Part shown: piece after piece, positions 22,750 through 34,269 of the stretch
Numbering within the stretch: the first letter of the stretch is position 1
Layout of the letters: each line of letters opens with the position of its first letter
Assembly: GCA_001414345.1 (NCBI GenBank)
Contig: LLCB01000016.1
Location: 248,001-312,000 of the forward strand
Length of the DNA stretch: 64,000 nucleotides
Direction: 5' to 3'
DNA from: Hymenoscyphus infarciens
Taxonomy: Eukaryota > Ascomycota > Leotiomycetes > Helotiales > Helotiaceae
Notes under the pieces: model-generated
The model's database searches: none
Told to the model about the DNA's origin: nothing
What the model saw: the letters and a program-made list of their open reading frames with translations, nothing else
Position numbers and translations under genes: made by a program

Positions 22750-23088
22750 ATGGCAGACCAACCCGAACAGATTCTTCATTACGATGAATGCAACCTTCCC
22801 TTCCGAGGTCAAGCTCGCTTCGATCAGCACATCGATTGGCGCCATCTGAAGGCTTGCATGGGCTGCGAAAAGAGCTTTCGAAGGCAGGACGCGCTTGATG
22901 AACATATTGACAATGTCCATGCTACCGATCCCAAAGTTCAGCTTCAACTATGGAGAAACTTCAGTTGCATGATGGCGACCTTTTGCGATCTGGATTCTAT
23001 TGGCTATAAATCCGTGCCCAAAGAGGAGCCAACAACGACAGCATTTTCCCGGTTTCGCACAAGTAGTAGGTCCGAATATAAGCGATAA
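22750..23088 (+). CDS. Small C2H2 zinc-finger-like protein
   Basis: Single-exon frame of 112 residues starting MADQPEQILHYDECNLPFRG. The second finger is complete (CMGCEKSFRRQDALDEHIDN followed by VH: C-x2-C-x12-H-x4-H); the first lacks its first cysteine (HYDEC where CxxC is expected), so it probably binds zinc poorly or not at all. The tail is polar and without a recognised domain. The ATG lies after a purine tract. It sits between two pseudogenes, so it might itself be a fragment of a larger zinc-finger gene. Moderate confidence that it is expressed. Confidence 0.45.
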   Translation: MADQPEQILHYDECNLPFRGQARFDQHIDWRHLKACMGCEKSFRRQDALDEHIDNVHATDPKVQLQLWRNFSCMMATFCDLDSIGYKSVPKEEPTTTAFSRFRTSSRSEYKR

Positions 23089-23429
23089 GTCCATGCCAGG
23101 ATGGGAAAAATGGAATGTTGATGCCAGAGGTAGTAAGTTGATACTAAAAGTAGCATTTGCCTGCGGATAGAATTCGCAGGGCTATGAGAGCACAGCAAAA
23201 GTAGCAAGTGCAGGTCAGAAGTGGAATGTCCATGCGAATATATAGATGTAGGTTGCTGAGAAACCAACCAGAAAGGTACTTGCATGCGAACCCATAATTT
23301 AAATGTGCTTGGTACTTATATCACTTGCCTTTTATAACATAAGTTACTTGTAAAATAATAATAGAAGACAGCACACGGCAGAAGTACAATACGCACAAAG
23401 ACCATGCGTTGGAGTCCGTCGGTTTTAGA

Positions 23430-24127
23430 GAGGTGGGTTGGCTGTAGGAGTCGATATCAACGGCGTGGGTCATTGACTGTTGTTCCCCGAGGGCGGGGGT
23501 TGAGGATACCAGTGCGTTTTGGATTTCCTGGGAGAGGCCATTCGATTCAGCAATCAGTTTTACCCATATAGAGTTGTTGTTGAAGACATCCGAGACGAAT
23601 GAGGCGACGTGTGAGGTGGATGAAATTTGGAATTCGGAATTGAGGGGTAAGAATAGTAAGTGTGGGCTGCTTGGGGCGACGGCTGGATCGCCGGCTGTGA
23701 AGAATGAGGTTGTGTTTGACGGGAAGGGAGACTGCGTTGGCTGGCACAAAGTTTGTAAGCTGGGCACGCCATGGATAGAGCGGTCGTTACGCCATAGCTG
23801 CTTGATGCATCGAGATCCGTGACTGAGGTCGGATGGCAATGGCTATCAATAAACCCGGGGAGGAGAATACCGCTTTCGCCATCAATGGCAGTTGCTGAGT
23901 GATGATGTACAGGCTTGAAGCTAACAATTCCATCGTGGATAAATATCGTGCTTGGCACTGTGATTCGATAGCCGTCGAAAATAGGAATGTTGGTGAGAGC
24001 TGTATTTGTTGTCGATAGCTGAATAGCTTTTCTTGATCCTTTCAATTCGTTCTTCAATTGAGGGAGCGACATGGGACGGATCTCTTGCTCGTAGCTTAGC
24101 AAAACACGCTGCTGTAAGTGATTCCAA
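23430..24127 (-). pseudogene. Frameshifted, truncated amidohydrolase
   Basis: The minus strand encodes the front half of a metal-dependent amidohydrolase of the imidazolonepropionase-like group: RITVPSTIFIHDGIVSF, GILLPGFIDSHCHPTSVTDL with the HxH metal ligands, and YGVTTALSMACPAYKLCA. The match then moves to another frame at about 23720-23770: TTSFFTAGDPAVAPSSPHLL, LPLNSEFQISSTSHVASFVS, WVKLIAESNGLSQEIQNALV and MTHAVDIDSYSQ. The remaining C-terminal half, with the later metal ligands, is absent. No intron at the shift would repair it. The gene is therefore disabled by at least one indel and a 3' truncation. Confidence 0.75.
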
Positions 24128-24657
24128 AGCTAAATTATCTCATGGAGAATTGTAAATTAGCCTCGCGGCTGCATGAGGCATGCCATGCTTTGGAGTTGGA
24201 GAAGATCCGATTCGCGGTCCTTGAATATACGAGAGGCGGGATATATCCGATCATAGTACTCGATCCTTTTCGAGAGACTTGTTGAAATTTCTGTGAAGCC
24301 ACACACTGAGCTCTTGCACAGAGTTAGTCTGCATATGACATAACGCACCCTTCTAGTCTACCGAGCATCCCCCATCGTTCTCATCAAGACCGAGAGACCT
24401 GGCATGTTTTTGGCATACAAATTTCCAGTTGGAGCTGTGCCTTCATAGCCCTGTTATAATGGTTGCAAACAAAATGTGGTTTCAAAAAAGCTGAACAAAA
24501 AGTTGCGAATGCTTAGAGGAAGAATAGGCAGAGAAGCTGTTACGTACGGCATGGCAGAAGAATCCAATATAGATAGGTAATAAATACAAGGCAACCCACC
24601 CCTATCAAATTCCAAATCAGCACATCAATCTCCATTATATAGCACAAGACACAAACA
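24128..24657. other. Intergenic, no gene seen
   Basis: Contains the 5' flank of the amidohydrolase relic and the 3' region of the BTB-like gene. No supported gene or repeat. Confidence 0.45.
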
Positions 24658-26352
24658 TCAACTCCCCAAGAATCCCCTCTGGGCATTCCTTCCCAACTCC
24701 CCAGAAACAGCATCCAACTTGACAGCGACAAGTACACACTCCTTGCCTCCTAGGCTATGATTCTGCTGTACTTTCAATCGCCATTGTCCTGTTTTGACAA
24801 TCCATCTCTGGTTTTCTTCTACCACCCCACCATCTGTACGTCTCCTTTTAAGGGGACGAGGATATTCATCTTCCATACTCAGAGAAGCGATACTGCCTTC
24901 CTCATCCCCCCTTCCTTTCCACTCTTTCCCATCGAGACATACCCAGGCATCTTCACCCATCACGCAACGTACCAGGTCCCCTTCGTGCGAAAGTGGCGTA
25001 TTTCCCGGCGAGGCTGGCTGTGAAGATGCACCCCCATTTTTCATCAGCAGGCCGAGGGGTTGTGAAGTGGGGAGATTTAATTTTGTGGCGATGACTTCGA
25101 ATAATCTGCTTATCCTCGTCTTTCCATCGCCAAAGAATTCTGCTCGCATGGTGGTGGAATTGGAATTCGGGCTGGAGTTGAAATGCAATTTCGTACATTC
25201 ATCTCCAATTTCGAGTACTAGTTCGTAGGCTTTGGGGTCCACGAAAGGGCGCGCGTAATTTACGTAGCCAATGAGACCTGGTTGCGAATTAGGAAGAAGA
25301 TCAGTGGCTGCCGTTGTGGGTGGTGGGGATTGTCCTGCTTCTGTGACAACTGAAATCCCCGATTGTCGCACATCTTCCAGACGAAGGGTAATTTCATGCT
25401 TCCGTCTTGCAAGATTGAAGGATATGGAATGGCGGACGAGTTTTTGTTCTAGCCCTTTGAGATGAAAGTATTTACAATCTCGTAATAATTCTGCTCGATG
25501 GTCTTCGTTTCTGATATTTAAAGGGTACCCGCGTAAGAGATGAAGAATTTCGGAAAATATTTCTGCTGATCTATTCGGTACCGCGGGTGGCATTATTGAT
25601 GGCGGCCGGAGAAGTCCATCTCGATTCAAACCGGGAAATACTTCTGTGGGAGTGCTGAAGAAAACTGCAAATCCGAGTGAGAAATAATTCGGACTATTCC
25701 CCGGATCCGAAAAGATTTCTCTCGGGATTTGAAAATCGCGATGTCCGATCGAGATGAAGATGCTCTCTTCGTAGAGCTGTGATATCAATCTTGGCACTAC
25801 AATATTTAGTAATGCACAAACAGCCAACGGAGAAATACTGACAGCTGTAAAATTGCGCATCTGCAAAGAGCTTAACAAAATGACTCCCATTTCTGGGAGC
25901 TACATGATAGCCTTGGAGATGCAATGAAATATCCCGGAAGGTAACGGGATCTCGATCGATATACAGCGTTCGTACGCTATTCAATTCATCACCATTCTCT
26001 TCGGCAGTCTTCAACTGACACTGAAAAAACTGGGAAAAGTATGAGGGTGCTCTAGGTTTCTCAGTCTTTCTCCTTTTCCAACGACTCGCACACCAGAAGG
26101 ACACATACCATCAGAACTGATACTAGCTCCGCTCAACCGGAACAGCTCACTCCCTATCTGTATAGGAAAGACTCGTTCATGTGGAAGAATGTCCGGAATG
26201 TCGGTGTTTTGTTTCCTGGGGACAATGGGATTCCGCAAGATGCCAGGGGGATTCGGGGTGATGGTTTCTTCTCTTCCAGTTATTATCGTCATGCCTCCAG
26301 TCGCCGGGACTTTGCCCTCTCTTCCTCCAGGCCCACCATTGCCCGTCGCCAT
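24658..26352 (-). CDS. BTB/POZ (potassium-channel tetramerisation-like) domain protein
   Basis: Exons on the minus strand are 26352-26109, 26049-25843 and 25796-24658 (529 residues). The first ATG gives MATGNGGPGGREGKVPATGG. A T1/BTB-like unit follows: VFPIQIGSELFRLSGASISS, then APSYFSQFFQCQL after intron 1, LYIDRDPVTFRDISLHLQGY and FVKLFADAQFYSL. A second, similar unit reads FISIGHRDFQIPREIFSD, PNYFSLGFAVFF, ILHLLRGYPLNIRNEDHRAE and LLRDCKYFHLKGLEQKLVRH. The C-terminal half is less conserved and has a KRRR stretch near residue 475. Such proteins can act as adaptors for Cul3 ligases or as transcriptional co-regulators; here the role is unknown. Acceptor choice at intron 1 (TAGAG, not TAG) is required by the frame. 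Confidence 0.8.
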
Positions 26353-26962
26353 AAGACCAAAATTTCCCTCTCGACCACCACCTACCTGCACCGTCTCCCC
26401 CTTCCTTCCCTTTGGATGTTCCTCGATACCTCTCTGTCTCCTTCTCGCAACTCTTCCCGAGGTGGCGGCTCCGTTGCACCGTCTTCACGTGATGCCTATT
26501 TCCAGGTTCTTCTCGCTGTCTCTCCACTTCTGATATCTCACTCAGCAGCTCGTATATGGTCGTAAAGTAGGCCAGTTCCTTTCTGTAGATCCTTCAGATG
26601 TGGGTCGTTTGTTTGCCTTTTCCTCGAGTATGAGGCTGCTCAAATATATTGTTGAAGAAGAAAGGATGGTCTACGGGTATGAGGAGCGCCGTGGGCACGC
26701 AGAAAATGATGCCTCAGCCACCCTCAGCCAGATGTACATCAGCGCTAACCACATCCGGCTATTTTAAACACGTGATGTAAGAAACCCCCTTCTCTGAGGT
26801 CTTTTGGGGGCTGTCAAGCGTAGAGGGTGGGTTGGCAAATAGCCAGACTGGGTAAGAAACGAGATTTAATTGCGGCTAAGGGTCTAGAAGAAGAAGAAAA
26901 TGGTGTTTATTATGTACGGAATGCTGTCCGTTTCAGAATTAAAAGCCCCCAAAATGTCATCA
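26353..26962. other. Intergenic, no gene seen
   Basis: Promoter of the BTB-like gene and 3' flank of the carboxylesterase. The plus-strand chance frames mirror the BTB gene. No repeats with partners found. Confidence 0.5.
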
Positions 26963-29148
26963 TTAAACGCACAACATCGCGGCCCCCAACATCCACACGA
27001 ATAAGGAGGTAGAACTTCTGGTCCCTGCATTGCTCGATGCAGTTGCCGTCGGGCTCGATGTGGGCGAGCCCCCTGAACTTTGAGTTGGGGTCGCTCCGGC
27101 ACTTGGACTCGCAGAAAACCCAGCATCATCTGTAGACGAGACGTTGACATTAACGCAACCGGCATCATAAACCGAAGGGTTAACAGCATTTGTTCCAGTG
27201 ATGTTGTTGTAACCCAACCTTACCAGACTGTCTCCTGCGCCGTAAGCCGGCCAACCATAATTTGTTAACCCCTTTGCTGGATCCTTTGCGAAAGCTGCCC
27301 AGGCTCCTCGCATATAGTTGCCAATTGAAATTTCCTCTGCGGTTGCTGGTGGAGTGGACGGTGCCGTATTGAAGAGAACTGCCAGTTCTGCGGCGTGATA
27401 TGCCCCAGACTCTGCTGATATGCGAGTGTCGGGAAACTCCCCCATATAACGATATCTGAAGGTAGGAATCTTCTCGGCTACACTGACGTTGGCTCTAATA
27501 CCTGCCGGGCAAGTAAATTCTCGGAGATTGAATTCATCCCAGGCTGAATCCGGATACGTAATGTTATTGAGAGCGAATTCCGTTCGAAAAAGGCCAGCTT
27601 CATAATTATTGCTTCCGATAAGCAAAGGTAGAGCCGCTGGTGTCCTTGTTGTGTAATTTGCAAAAACAACGGTGTCGTCCACGCTAGGACCAAAGGCGCC
27701 TAGGACGGATTGGATTCCAGTAACAACTGGTATTGCATTGAAAATAGCCGTTGTGTTTTTGGATTGCATACAAGCAAGAACAGCCGCAGTGTCAGAAGAA
27801 GAGTTTCCACATCCGAGGCTGTTGGCAGTATCAAACCACGCCTTGCTAGCCGATGCCTTTGAATTAGGCAAACCCCACGAAAAGACCGTTCCAGATTCAG
27901 AAATGAAACCGGCAGCGATTGGATCTGACTTCCATGCATAGGAATAAAAGTCAACTGAAGCAGCCTGCAGAAACTCGGAGTCAGTATAATTCTTTGGAGA
28001 TGTTTGAAGAGGAAGAGAAGCACTTCTGTGAACACCTCTTTTCTGATTACACGAGAACATCTTGTGCAATTGAAAACGCTGTTCGAGAGAATTTAGGAGA
28101 ATCAAGAAATTAATTCTCCAATTCTTCTACACCTCCTCGAACAGCACTTCAACTTATTCTAGACTGTTTCGTACAATCAAAAGTAAAGTAGGTACTCGCG
28201 AAGCAATACACACTTCTTTTTGAAGGAGCGAGAGTCTCCATGACGGGCAAGGGAGATTTCAAGAAGCAAGAAGCTGTCTCCGCTCTAGGAGATGCCCAAA
28301 AAAGACATTCGCAAGAGGAACTGGGTACTCACTCCAGCTGATTGTCCAAAAATTGTAATTCGTGATGCATCACCACCAAAGTTTGCAATATTATCTCTCA
28401 CCCACTCGACGGCAAGTCTCTGGTCGAGGAAAGCAACATTTCCTGGTCCTCCGGGATTGCCAGAAAACCCAAATATTGAAAGTCGGTAACTTAATAGGGT
28501 TAGAATTCTAGCTATCTCAAAATTGAATCCTAAGAAACTCACTTGAAAGAAACCACGATGACGTCTTCTTGTTCAGCTAGGTTTGCACCGCTGTACAAGC
28601 CAATCGAAGAGCTGCCGGAGCTGAAGGCGCCTCCATATATCCAGACCAAAACTGCTTTTTTCGCCTCTCCGGTCTGAGGCTTCGTCCATACATTCAAAGA
28701 TAAACAGTCCTCGTCAAATTTGGATCGTACTTGCGCGCCAGCAAAGTACGCGATGCCAGCTGTGGTGACATTCGCTAATGCAAGATTGGAGGTTGTATTA
28801 GAACTGGAGCTTGCCACTGGACATGAGAACCCCTAACATGGTCTATCAGTAACGAGTTTTGCAGTGAATTAGGGTTCTTACGAAATTAGTTCCATTGAGA
28901 GTTCCATTTCCCGTGTATTTGACTGGAGCAGCGAATCGCAATTGACCAACTGGTGGTTGCGCAAAAGGAATGCCTAGATATTCCGAGACTTCGGATTGAT
29001 TAGAAGCGGCATGTCCGGCTACAAGACCACTACCTGTCTGAACGCTCTGACCTATCGTCCAATTTGATGGCGACTGTCTGCTTGCGAGGATTCCGGCGGA
29101 GCTGCAAGCAGCAGCCCAAAGTTGAAGAAGAAAAATAACAGACTTCAT
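26963..29148 (-). CDS. Secreted type B carboxylesterase/lipase, probably GPI-anchored
   Basis: Exons on the minus strand are 29148-28882, 28832-28543, 28489-28333 and 27964-26963 (571 residues). The signal peptide is MKSVIFLLQLWAAACSSAGI. The alpha/beta-hydrolase core shows EYLGIPFAQPPVGQLRF, DEDCLSLNVW, VWIYGGAFSSGSS (oxyanion hole) and the nucleophile in TIFGQSAG, which is cut exactly by intron 3 and continues AASVDFYSYAW. The acid is the Glu in GSNNYEAGLF and the His is in SGAYHAAELAVLF. The end is Ser/Thr-rich and finishes in a hydrophobic run (SLFVWMLGAAMLCV), typical of a GPI-attachment signal. Intron 3 is 368 nt, unusually long for this window, and holds a MITE (28027-28197). The substrate could be a lipid or an aromatic ester. 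Confidence 0.92.
28027..28197 (-). mobile_element. MITE family A, copy 1 (171 bp), inside carboxylesterase intron 3
   Basis: Read on the minus strand it starts GAGTACCTACTTTACTTTTG and ends GGTGTTCACA, and aligns with the plus-strand element at 34641-34812. Shared internal blocks include GATTGTACGAAA (ATTGTGCGAAA in the other copy), GTCTAG, TAGAAGAAT, AATTTCT and ATTCTCCTA. Lengths are 171 and 172 nt. An internal inverted pair (GCTGTTCGAG / CTCGAACAGC) could form a hairpin. Confidence 0.75.
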
Positions 29149-30367
29149 TGCTTTGGAGGTTGAATTGGAAAGGAATCAATTGCTCTTGGGTCATGCGGGA
29201 TGGGTGAAGATAAAAGAACTTTGATTCGGAAAAGAGGCGGCGCAATTGTCCCACTACTTGCTAGTGAAGTGCTTGTACACGCATGCTCGGAGCAACTCTT
29301 TGGCAGTGGCGCTACCGATTGATGTCCACCGGACGTTTTGCGCAAGCGGGGAGTTTCCAGTTTCCAATTGAATTTGCCAGTGAAAGCTACCGGTAACGCA
29401 CCAGCCGATAGCCCAGGGATTTGTCATGGCATTATCGCAGCAGCGAGTTAAATACTCTCGGGCTCGCTCTCGGCGGACTGGGAGAGGGCTGCCACACATC
29501 AATTATCGCAAACTTTGACAGAAGGGGAATGATATGATGACAGTAACAACAAAAAAATCAGAACTAATGCGGTGCCATGCAATGAATGGGTACGGAGTAC
29601 ACAGGAATTGGTCCAATTGGGGGTGGGGAGGTCCAATATTGCGGAGAACCCTGGAAAGGGACCAAGTGCTGAGGGCCGAGGTTGGGTTGCAGAAAAGTGG
29701 AATAGGGAAAGGGACCGTGGTCTGGGAGACAAGGTAGCCCATGATAGATGAAGCTTATATTTATAAGAAATGCGAAATGTTGAAGGAGGAGAGATCGGTA
29801 GTTCACACTGGTGATGGGGTTTCCAAAAAGGTGTGGTTGTTGGTTTGGTTTGACAGGAAAAAGCGAAGAAATAGCATCCACGTGACCCCAGACTAGAGAC
29901 ACCCCATGTTTCACTAGGCATTCATTTCAGCTGAAGTTTTCCAGTACTGAAAACGCAAACAAACAAACACCGGATGGAAATCACAGTCACAGCATCATTA
30001 TCATAGTTCTTGGAAGAGCGACTTCGAGCTGAATGAAATTGAGCTAATAGTCTATCGAGCTATAAATCTACCCCCTCCCAAGTGCATCAAGCGCCTCAGT
30101 CATAGCTCTTCTGCATCGCTCCATGGCTTACAGCGAGTCTAAGTTATCGGTCAGCGTTACCTCAGAAGAGATTTTATCTTGGGGTTGGCTGTCAGTAGGC
30201 GTAATGATGGAATGATTAATTCGCCATTCTCTGTTTGGGTCCGGTCTATGCGGTGTTCTCTGCGAGGAAGAATCAGTATTGCTAAGCATACTAGCAGTCA
30301 CAGGTCTCAATCCCAACACAATATGCCGAGAGACGGATGGTGGCTGATTGCGACCAGGAGCACGTCT
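29149..30367. other. Intergenic, no gene seen
   Basis: About 1.2 kb separating the carboxylesterase promoter from a repeat-containing decayed ORF. Several overlapping frames exist on both strands near 29500-29900, but none shows a protein pattern or coherent splicing. Confidence 0.5.
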
Positions 30368-31123
30368 TCAAGAACGAGGAATCGCAGCTTGTGCTTGTGA
30401 TTCTGCTTTTACTGGACCACGGGGGTTGGCTGCATTTTCAACAGGTTTGGCGTTGATCGCCGCAGTCTGTCTACTTTGCGAGGCTGAACCCTTCAAGTTG
30501 CTCTTCGCGTTGATCGCCACATTCTGTTTGCTTTGCGAGGCTGGTCCCTGGGCATTGCTCTTTGCTTTTTCAACAGGTGCCGCGTTGATTGCTACCTCCT
30601 GTCTACTTCGAGAGTCCTGTTTCTTTGCTTCACCAACAGTTGCCACATTGATGTCGTTGTGCTGTTGATTCTGCGAAGTGGAACCCTGGGTATTGCCAGT
30701 GAATGGCGTTGTAGCTGGACGGGTTATTCCGTGGCACAATTCGTATAGTCCAGGAGAGGGCTCGGGGTAGCCAAAAGCCTCCAAGTTCCGCTTCTCCTCT
30801 TGAACTGCAGATACTGCGTTAGCCAACATTCAATGGTAGAGGAGGATTCGGAAATACCCAGTCGCAAAAGGTCTTGTATGCTGCTGTCCAGTGGGCTCGA
30901 AAGACCTGACCATCGCTCTTGGCAGTGATCATTTGTTTATTGAGCAGAGCATCCTAATGATGCTGCAATCTCTCGCGGACCTCTGCATCGTTGTTGATGT
31001 TGAGGGCATTGTTTCTCATAACTTAGTCATAAGGCAGTTGCGAAATGAGATGAACCATTGGTCTCTGTCAGAGTACCACCGCTGGCCCCAGTCGTGGGGG
31101 GAGGTGGTTGTTCGGTCTGCCAT
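30368..31123 (-). pseudogene. Decayed small gene with Q/N/A-rich internal repeats
   Basis: A minus-strand frame at 30829-30368 encodes a low-complexity tail with repeating blocks: SRSRQEVAINAAPVEKAKSN, SQSKQNVAINAKSNLKGSAS and SQSRQTAAINAKPVENA. It begins with a more ordinary part, VQEEKRNLEAFGYPEPSPGL. Upstream, MADRTTTSPHDWGQRWYSDR (ATG at 31123), RNNALNINNDAEVRERLQHH and ITAKSDGQVFRAHWTAAYKT look like pieces of the same protein, but a frame change near 31020 and an in-frame TAG after RLQHH (CAG to TAG would explain it) separate them, and no splice solution joined all the parts. Best read as a disabled gene of unknown family; an expressed short form cannot be excluded. Confidence 0.4.
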
Positions 31124-31468
31124 ATTGGTGATGGCGAAAGTGACCTGACGATTTTGAGATCGGTTAATTTGGGTGGTTTTTATCACGTGATCGACACCTT
31201 GATTTTAATTGGCCCGGGCAGGTGGACTGACTAAATGCGATGAGGGCCAATTATACACCACAGGCATGCAAAAAGATCCACGTCCGTGAAAAGTAAATTA
31301 CGTGTCGAGGGTTTGTGCTACGTGATCAGCTTCGATTATTCTTCAGACCGCAAACAAAAGTATCTGGAATACAATGTGAATTTCTAAAATCTATTGGAAT
31401 TCCTACTAACGTGTCGCCAGGTATTACGATCCACTGTGTGTAACTACTACCACTCCACCATGCAAAGC

Positions 31469-33476
31469 TCAAGCAGTTTCCCCAGTCTCAATCAAATTAT
31501 ACTTCTTGAAATCTCTCGACTTAATCTTCCTCTCAAACAAGATATCCAGCTCCTCAAACGTCCGGCCTTTCGTCTCGGGGATTCTGAACCAACACCAGAT
31601 TGCACATACAAAGCTGATCGCACCAAACAGGAAACCAGCTTTTCCGCGCCAATTCGCTTGGTCACTTCCAAGCATGTAAGGCATCGCAATCGTGAAAACG
31701 ATATTTGCGAATGCTTGTGCAGCTGTGGCAATAGCGATTGTTTTTCCACGGAGACGAGTAGCTGAGACTTCGGAGATAATGACGAAACAGATTGGACCAA
31801 CGCTGGTTTGGTAAGTGAAGGTCCAGATGTCCATTAAGGATGCTTGGGCCCAGACGGCACCCGAGTGGCTACGACCGAAGTCGAGAAAGGCGATCACGAA
31901 AAGGAAGGTGGTCATGAATACCATTCCGGTGAGGTAGATTGAGCGTCGTCCAATCTGGGATTGTTAGCCAAAGTATCGCGTTCAGAGAAGGTTGCTTACA
32001 TAGGACATGAGCGGCCACGAGAGAAGTGTTCCCACGAAGCCAAGAGCGGTATTTCCAACACCCACTAAGTATTTTCAGTTATTCAATCCACTGAGATTTT
32101 CTAAGTGCAGAACTTACTGTTGAAGGCATCCGAAGAATCAAGCCCAGCCTGGATAAAGAAGAAATTCGCATATCCGATCATGGGGTTTCCACTGATAACT
32201 TGGATGAGGTAAACCATCACAGAAATCTCCGTTCTCTTAAGATTGGCACCCTTGAAGCAATCCATGTATGTAGTTGAGGCTTCAAGCTCTTGTTCCAAGA
32301 GATCAGTCTGCTCAATCATGACGAGGACGGCATCAAGATCAGGTCGATGTGTGGAGGAAGAAAGTTTCATCAAGGAAGCTTTGGCTTCCTCTTTTCGATC
32401 TTGTCTAACGAGCCAGTATGGACTTTCTGGGGCGAATGGCAAACCAGCGAGGAGAATAACAGGCCACACCCACTGGAAAAAGGAACATTAGCATCGTACG
32501 GAAACTCGACACCCACACCTCTTCTCGATACTTGGACCGAGAAGGACTTTCGGGCTATTACCTGTAACAAAAATGGGATTTCTAGAAATGTTGAGTCAGT
32601 TGTGTTCAGCCTCGGAAGTAGCGATTAAGAATATACTTACTGTAAGCCCAAACATCAGTCCTATTGGCCATTCCAGCAGCAACACCTTGAGCAATAAATT
32701 GCCCAATGACGAAAGCCAAATTTGTGGAGGCTGTAAGAACACCACGAAGAGCGAGAGGACAGACTTCAGACGCATAAACTGGACCAATGACCACGTAGAA
32801 ACCATACGCAAGTCCACCCAAGAGTTCTCCGGCGCAAAGCATTCCAAGAGATGTCGAAAAGAACTGGAGGAAAACGAAAACGATAGACCAGCAACAACAG
32901 GCTGCCAGTGTCCATCTTCTTCCCCATTTTTCAAGGGGCCAACCTGCAGCAAGAGCACCAACGATTTGACCTATGGGATTGCCCATTCCAAGAGCTGCGA
33001 GATGTATCAGTACTTTTCCTAAATCGGCTTTTGAACTGAAAAATAATCCTCTCGTAAGGAAAATCATCCGTCCATCTCGGGCTCCAAATTCGTTCTCAGA
33101 CATCCATGAAAAGGAACTTACCAGTTTGCCATGGAGCTGTAATGATATACTCTCCTTCAAAGAGACTCCCGTAATGAGTTTGAAATGAAGGCAGCGCGTA
33201 GAACGAAGTGATGATCTGAGCATCGAAACCAGCCATAATAACCGCAAGACAGAAGAATAGAGCCCAGAAAACAGCCATTGGGTATTGCCTCACCGCATTC
33301 CAGAATTTCAATTCATGCTCGGCACTGGTGATCTCTCGCGTCGCATCGATTTCAAGAAGGGTGCCTTTCTTCACATCCACCGGCCCATCATGCGACATGT
33401 TCTTGGTCATATCGGTCTTGATATGGATATTTTGTTTGTTGTCCACCGCCGCCGCCGTAACAGGTTGAGCTTCCAT
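31469..33476 (-). CDS. MFS sugar transporter (alpha-glucoside/hexose type)
   Basis: Plasma-membrane sugar:H+ symporter by family. Six exons on the minus strand: 33476-33122, 32994-32641, 32581-32562, 32472-32118, 32064-32000 and 31954-31469 (544 residues). Exon 3 is only 20 nt and supplies the residues KIPFLLQ together with one base of exon 2; without it the frame is lost. Family motifs are AGFDAQIITSFYALPSFQ in TM1, PLEKWGRRWTL between TM2 and TM3, PVYASEVCPLALRG, the mid-loop PESPYWLVRQDRKEEA, the second GRR (SYIGRRSIYL) and the terminal PETKGRTFEELD. A hydrophilic N-terminus of about 60 residues precedes TM1, as in maltose/trehalose-type permeases. The substrate is inferred only at this level. 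Confidence 0.92.
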
Positions 33477-34269
33477 ATTTTCTTCCAGTCGTCGACGTTG
33501 TAAAAATCCGTATGTCGAAATGGGGTCATCCCAACTCTACTTATGGGGAGATTCTTATCTGACCATCAACAACAGAGATCCGCGTCGACCAATATCAGGA
33601 ACTCCAAGCTCTTATCTGCGGAGGCACGCGAGTGGGTTCGTGAGCAAACCCGAAAACAACATCCTTGAGCTTAAAGCCCGGAGACGATCCCCAACCGGTC
33701 GGAAAGCGATGGTAAGCGCGATATCAAAGCCTCTTGACCAATCATGGAGATAACAACGTTACATTTCGTGAATTTGTGGGGTGACTCCGTATCGACTGCT
33801 GCGTGTGAAATAATACGAGTAGCTTTTTGGGTGAGGTTGTCGGTAAGTTCGGGATAGGAAATGTGTGGGGTACTTTGGAGAGGTTTCAACGACCAACCTC
33901 CTCTTTTCTTGATATAACTCCCACTTTTGCTTGTAATTGAAGCCGTTTCGTTCGAGAACTGTAACGTGTGACACAGTCTCGAACCAAACTGTATATTCCA
34001 CGTAGAACAAGTCCATAAATCACGGGATTCCCCCCACTTTCACCAAGTATCCCATGCTTGACCGATCAGTGTGTGCATTATGCGAGATTAGGCTCAAAGT
34101 GGTGGTTTGTAGAGCCTCTCGAGCCGTTTCTTTCTTCGATCAACTTCATCAGTCCAATCTTTTGTCCTCTTGGTAATAGTCTCCTCCCTTTTCTATTTCG
34201 CGGTCCAACCTCCCGAGACCTCTAAGCTCGAGCTTCCCACTCTCGCTTTTTCCGGAACCCCTCTTCACC
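33477..34269. promoter_or_regulatory. Divergent intergenic region between sugar transporter and gna1
   Basis: The two flanking genes are transcribed away from each other, so both promoters lie here. No gene, repeat or specific operator was identified. Confidence 0.4.
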
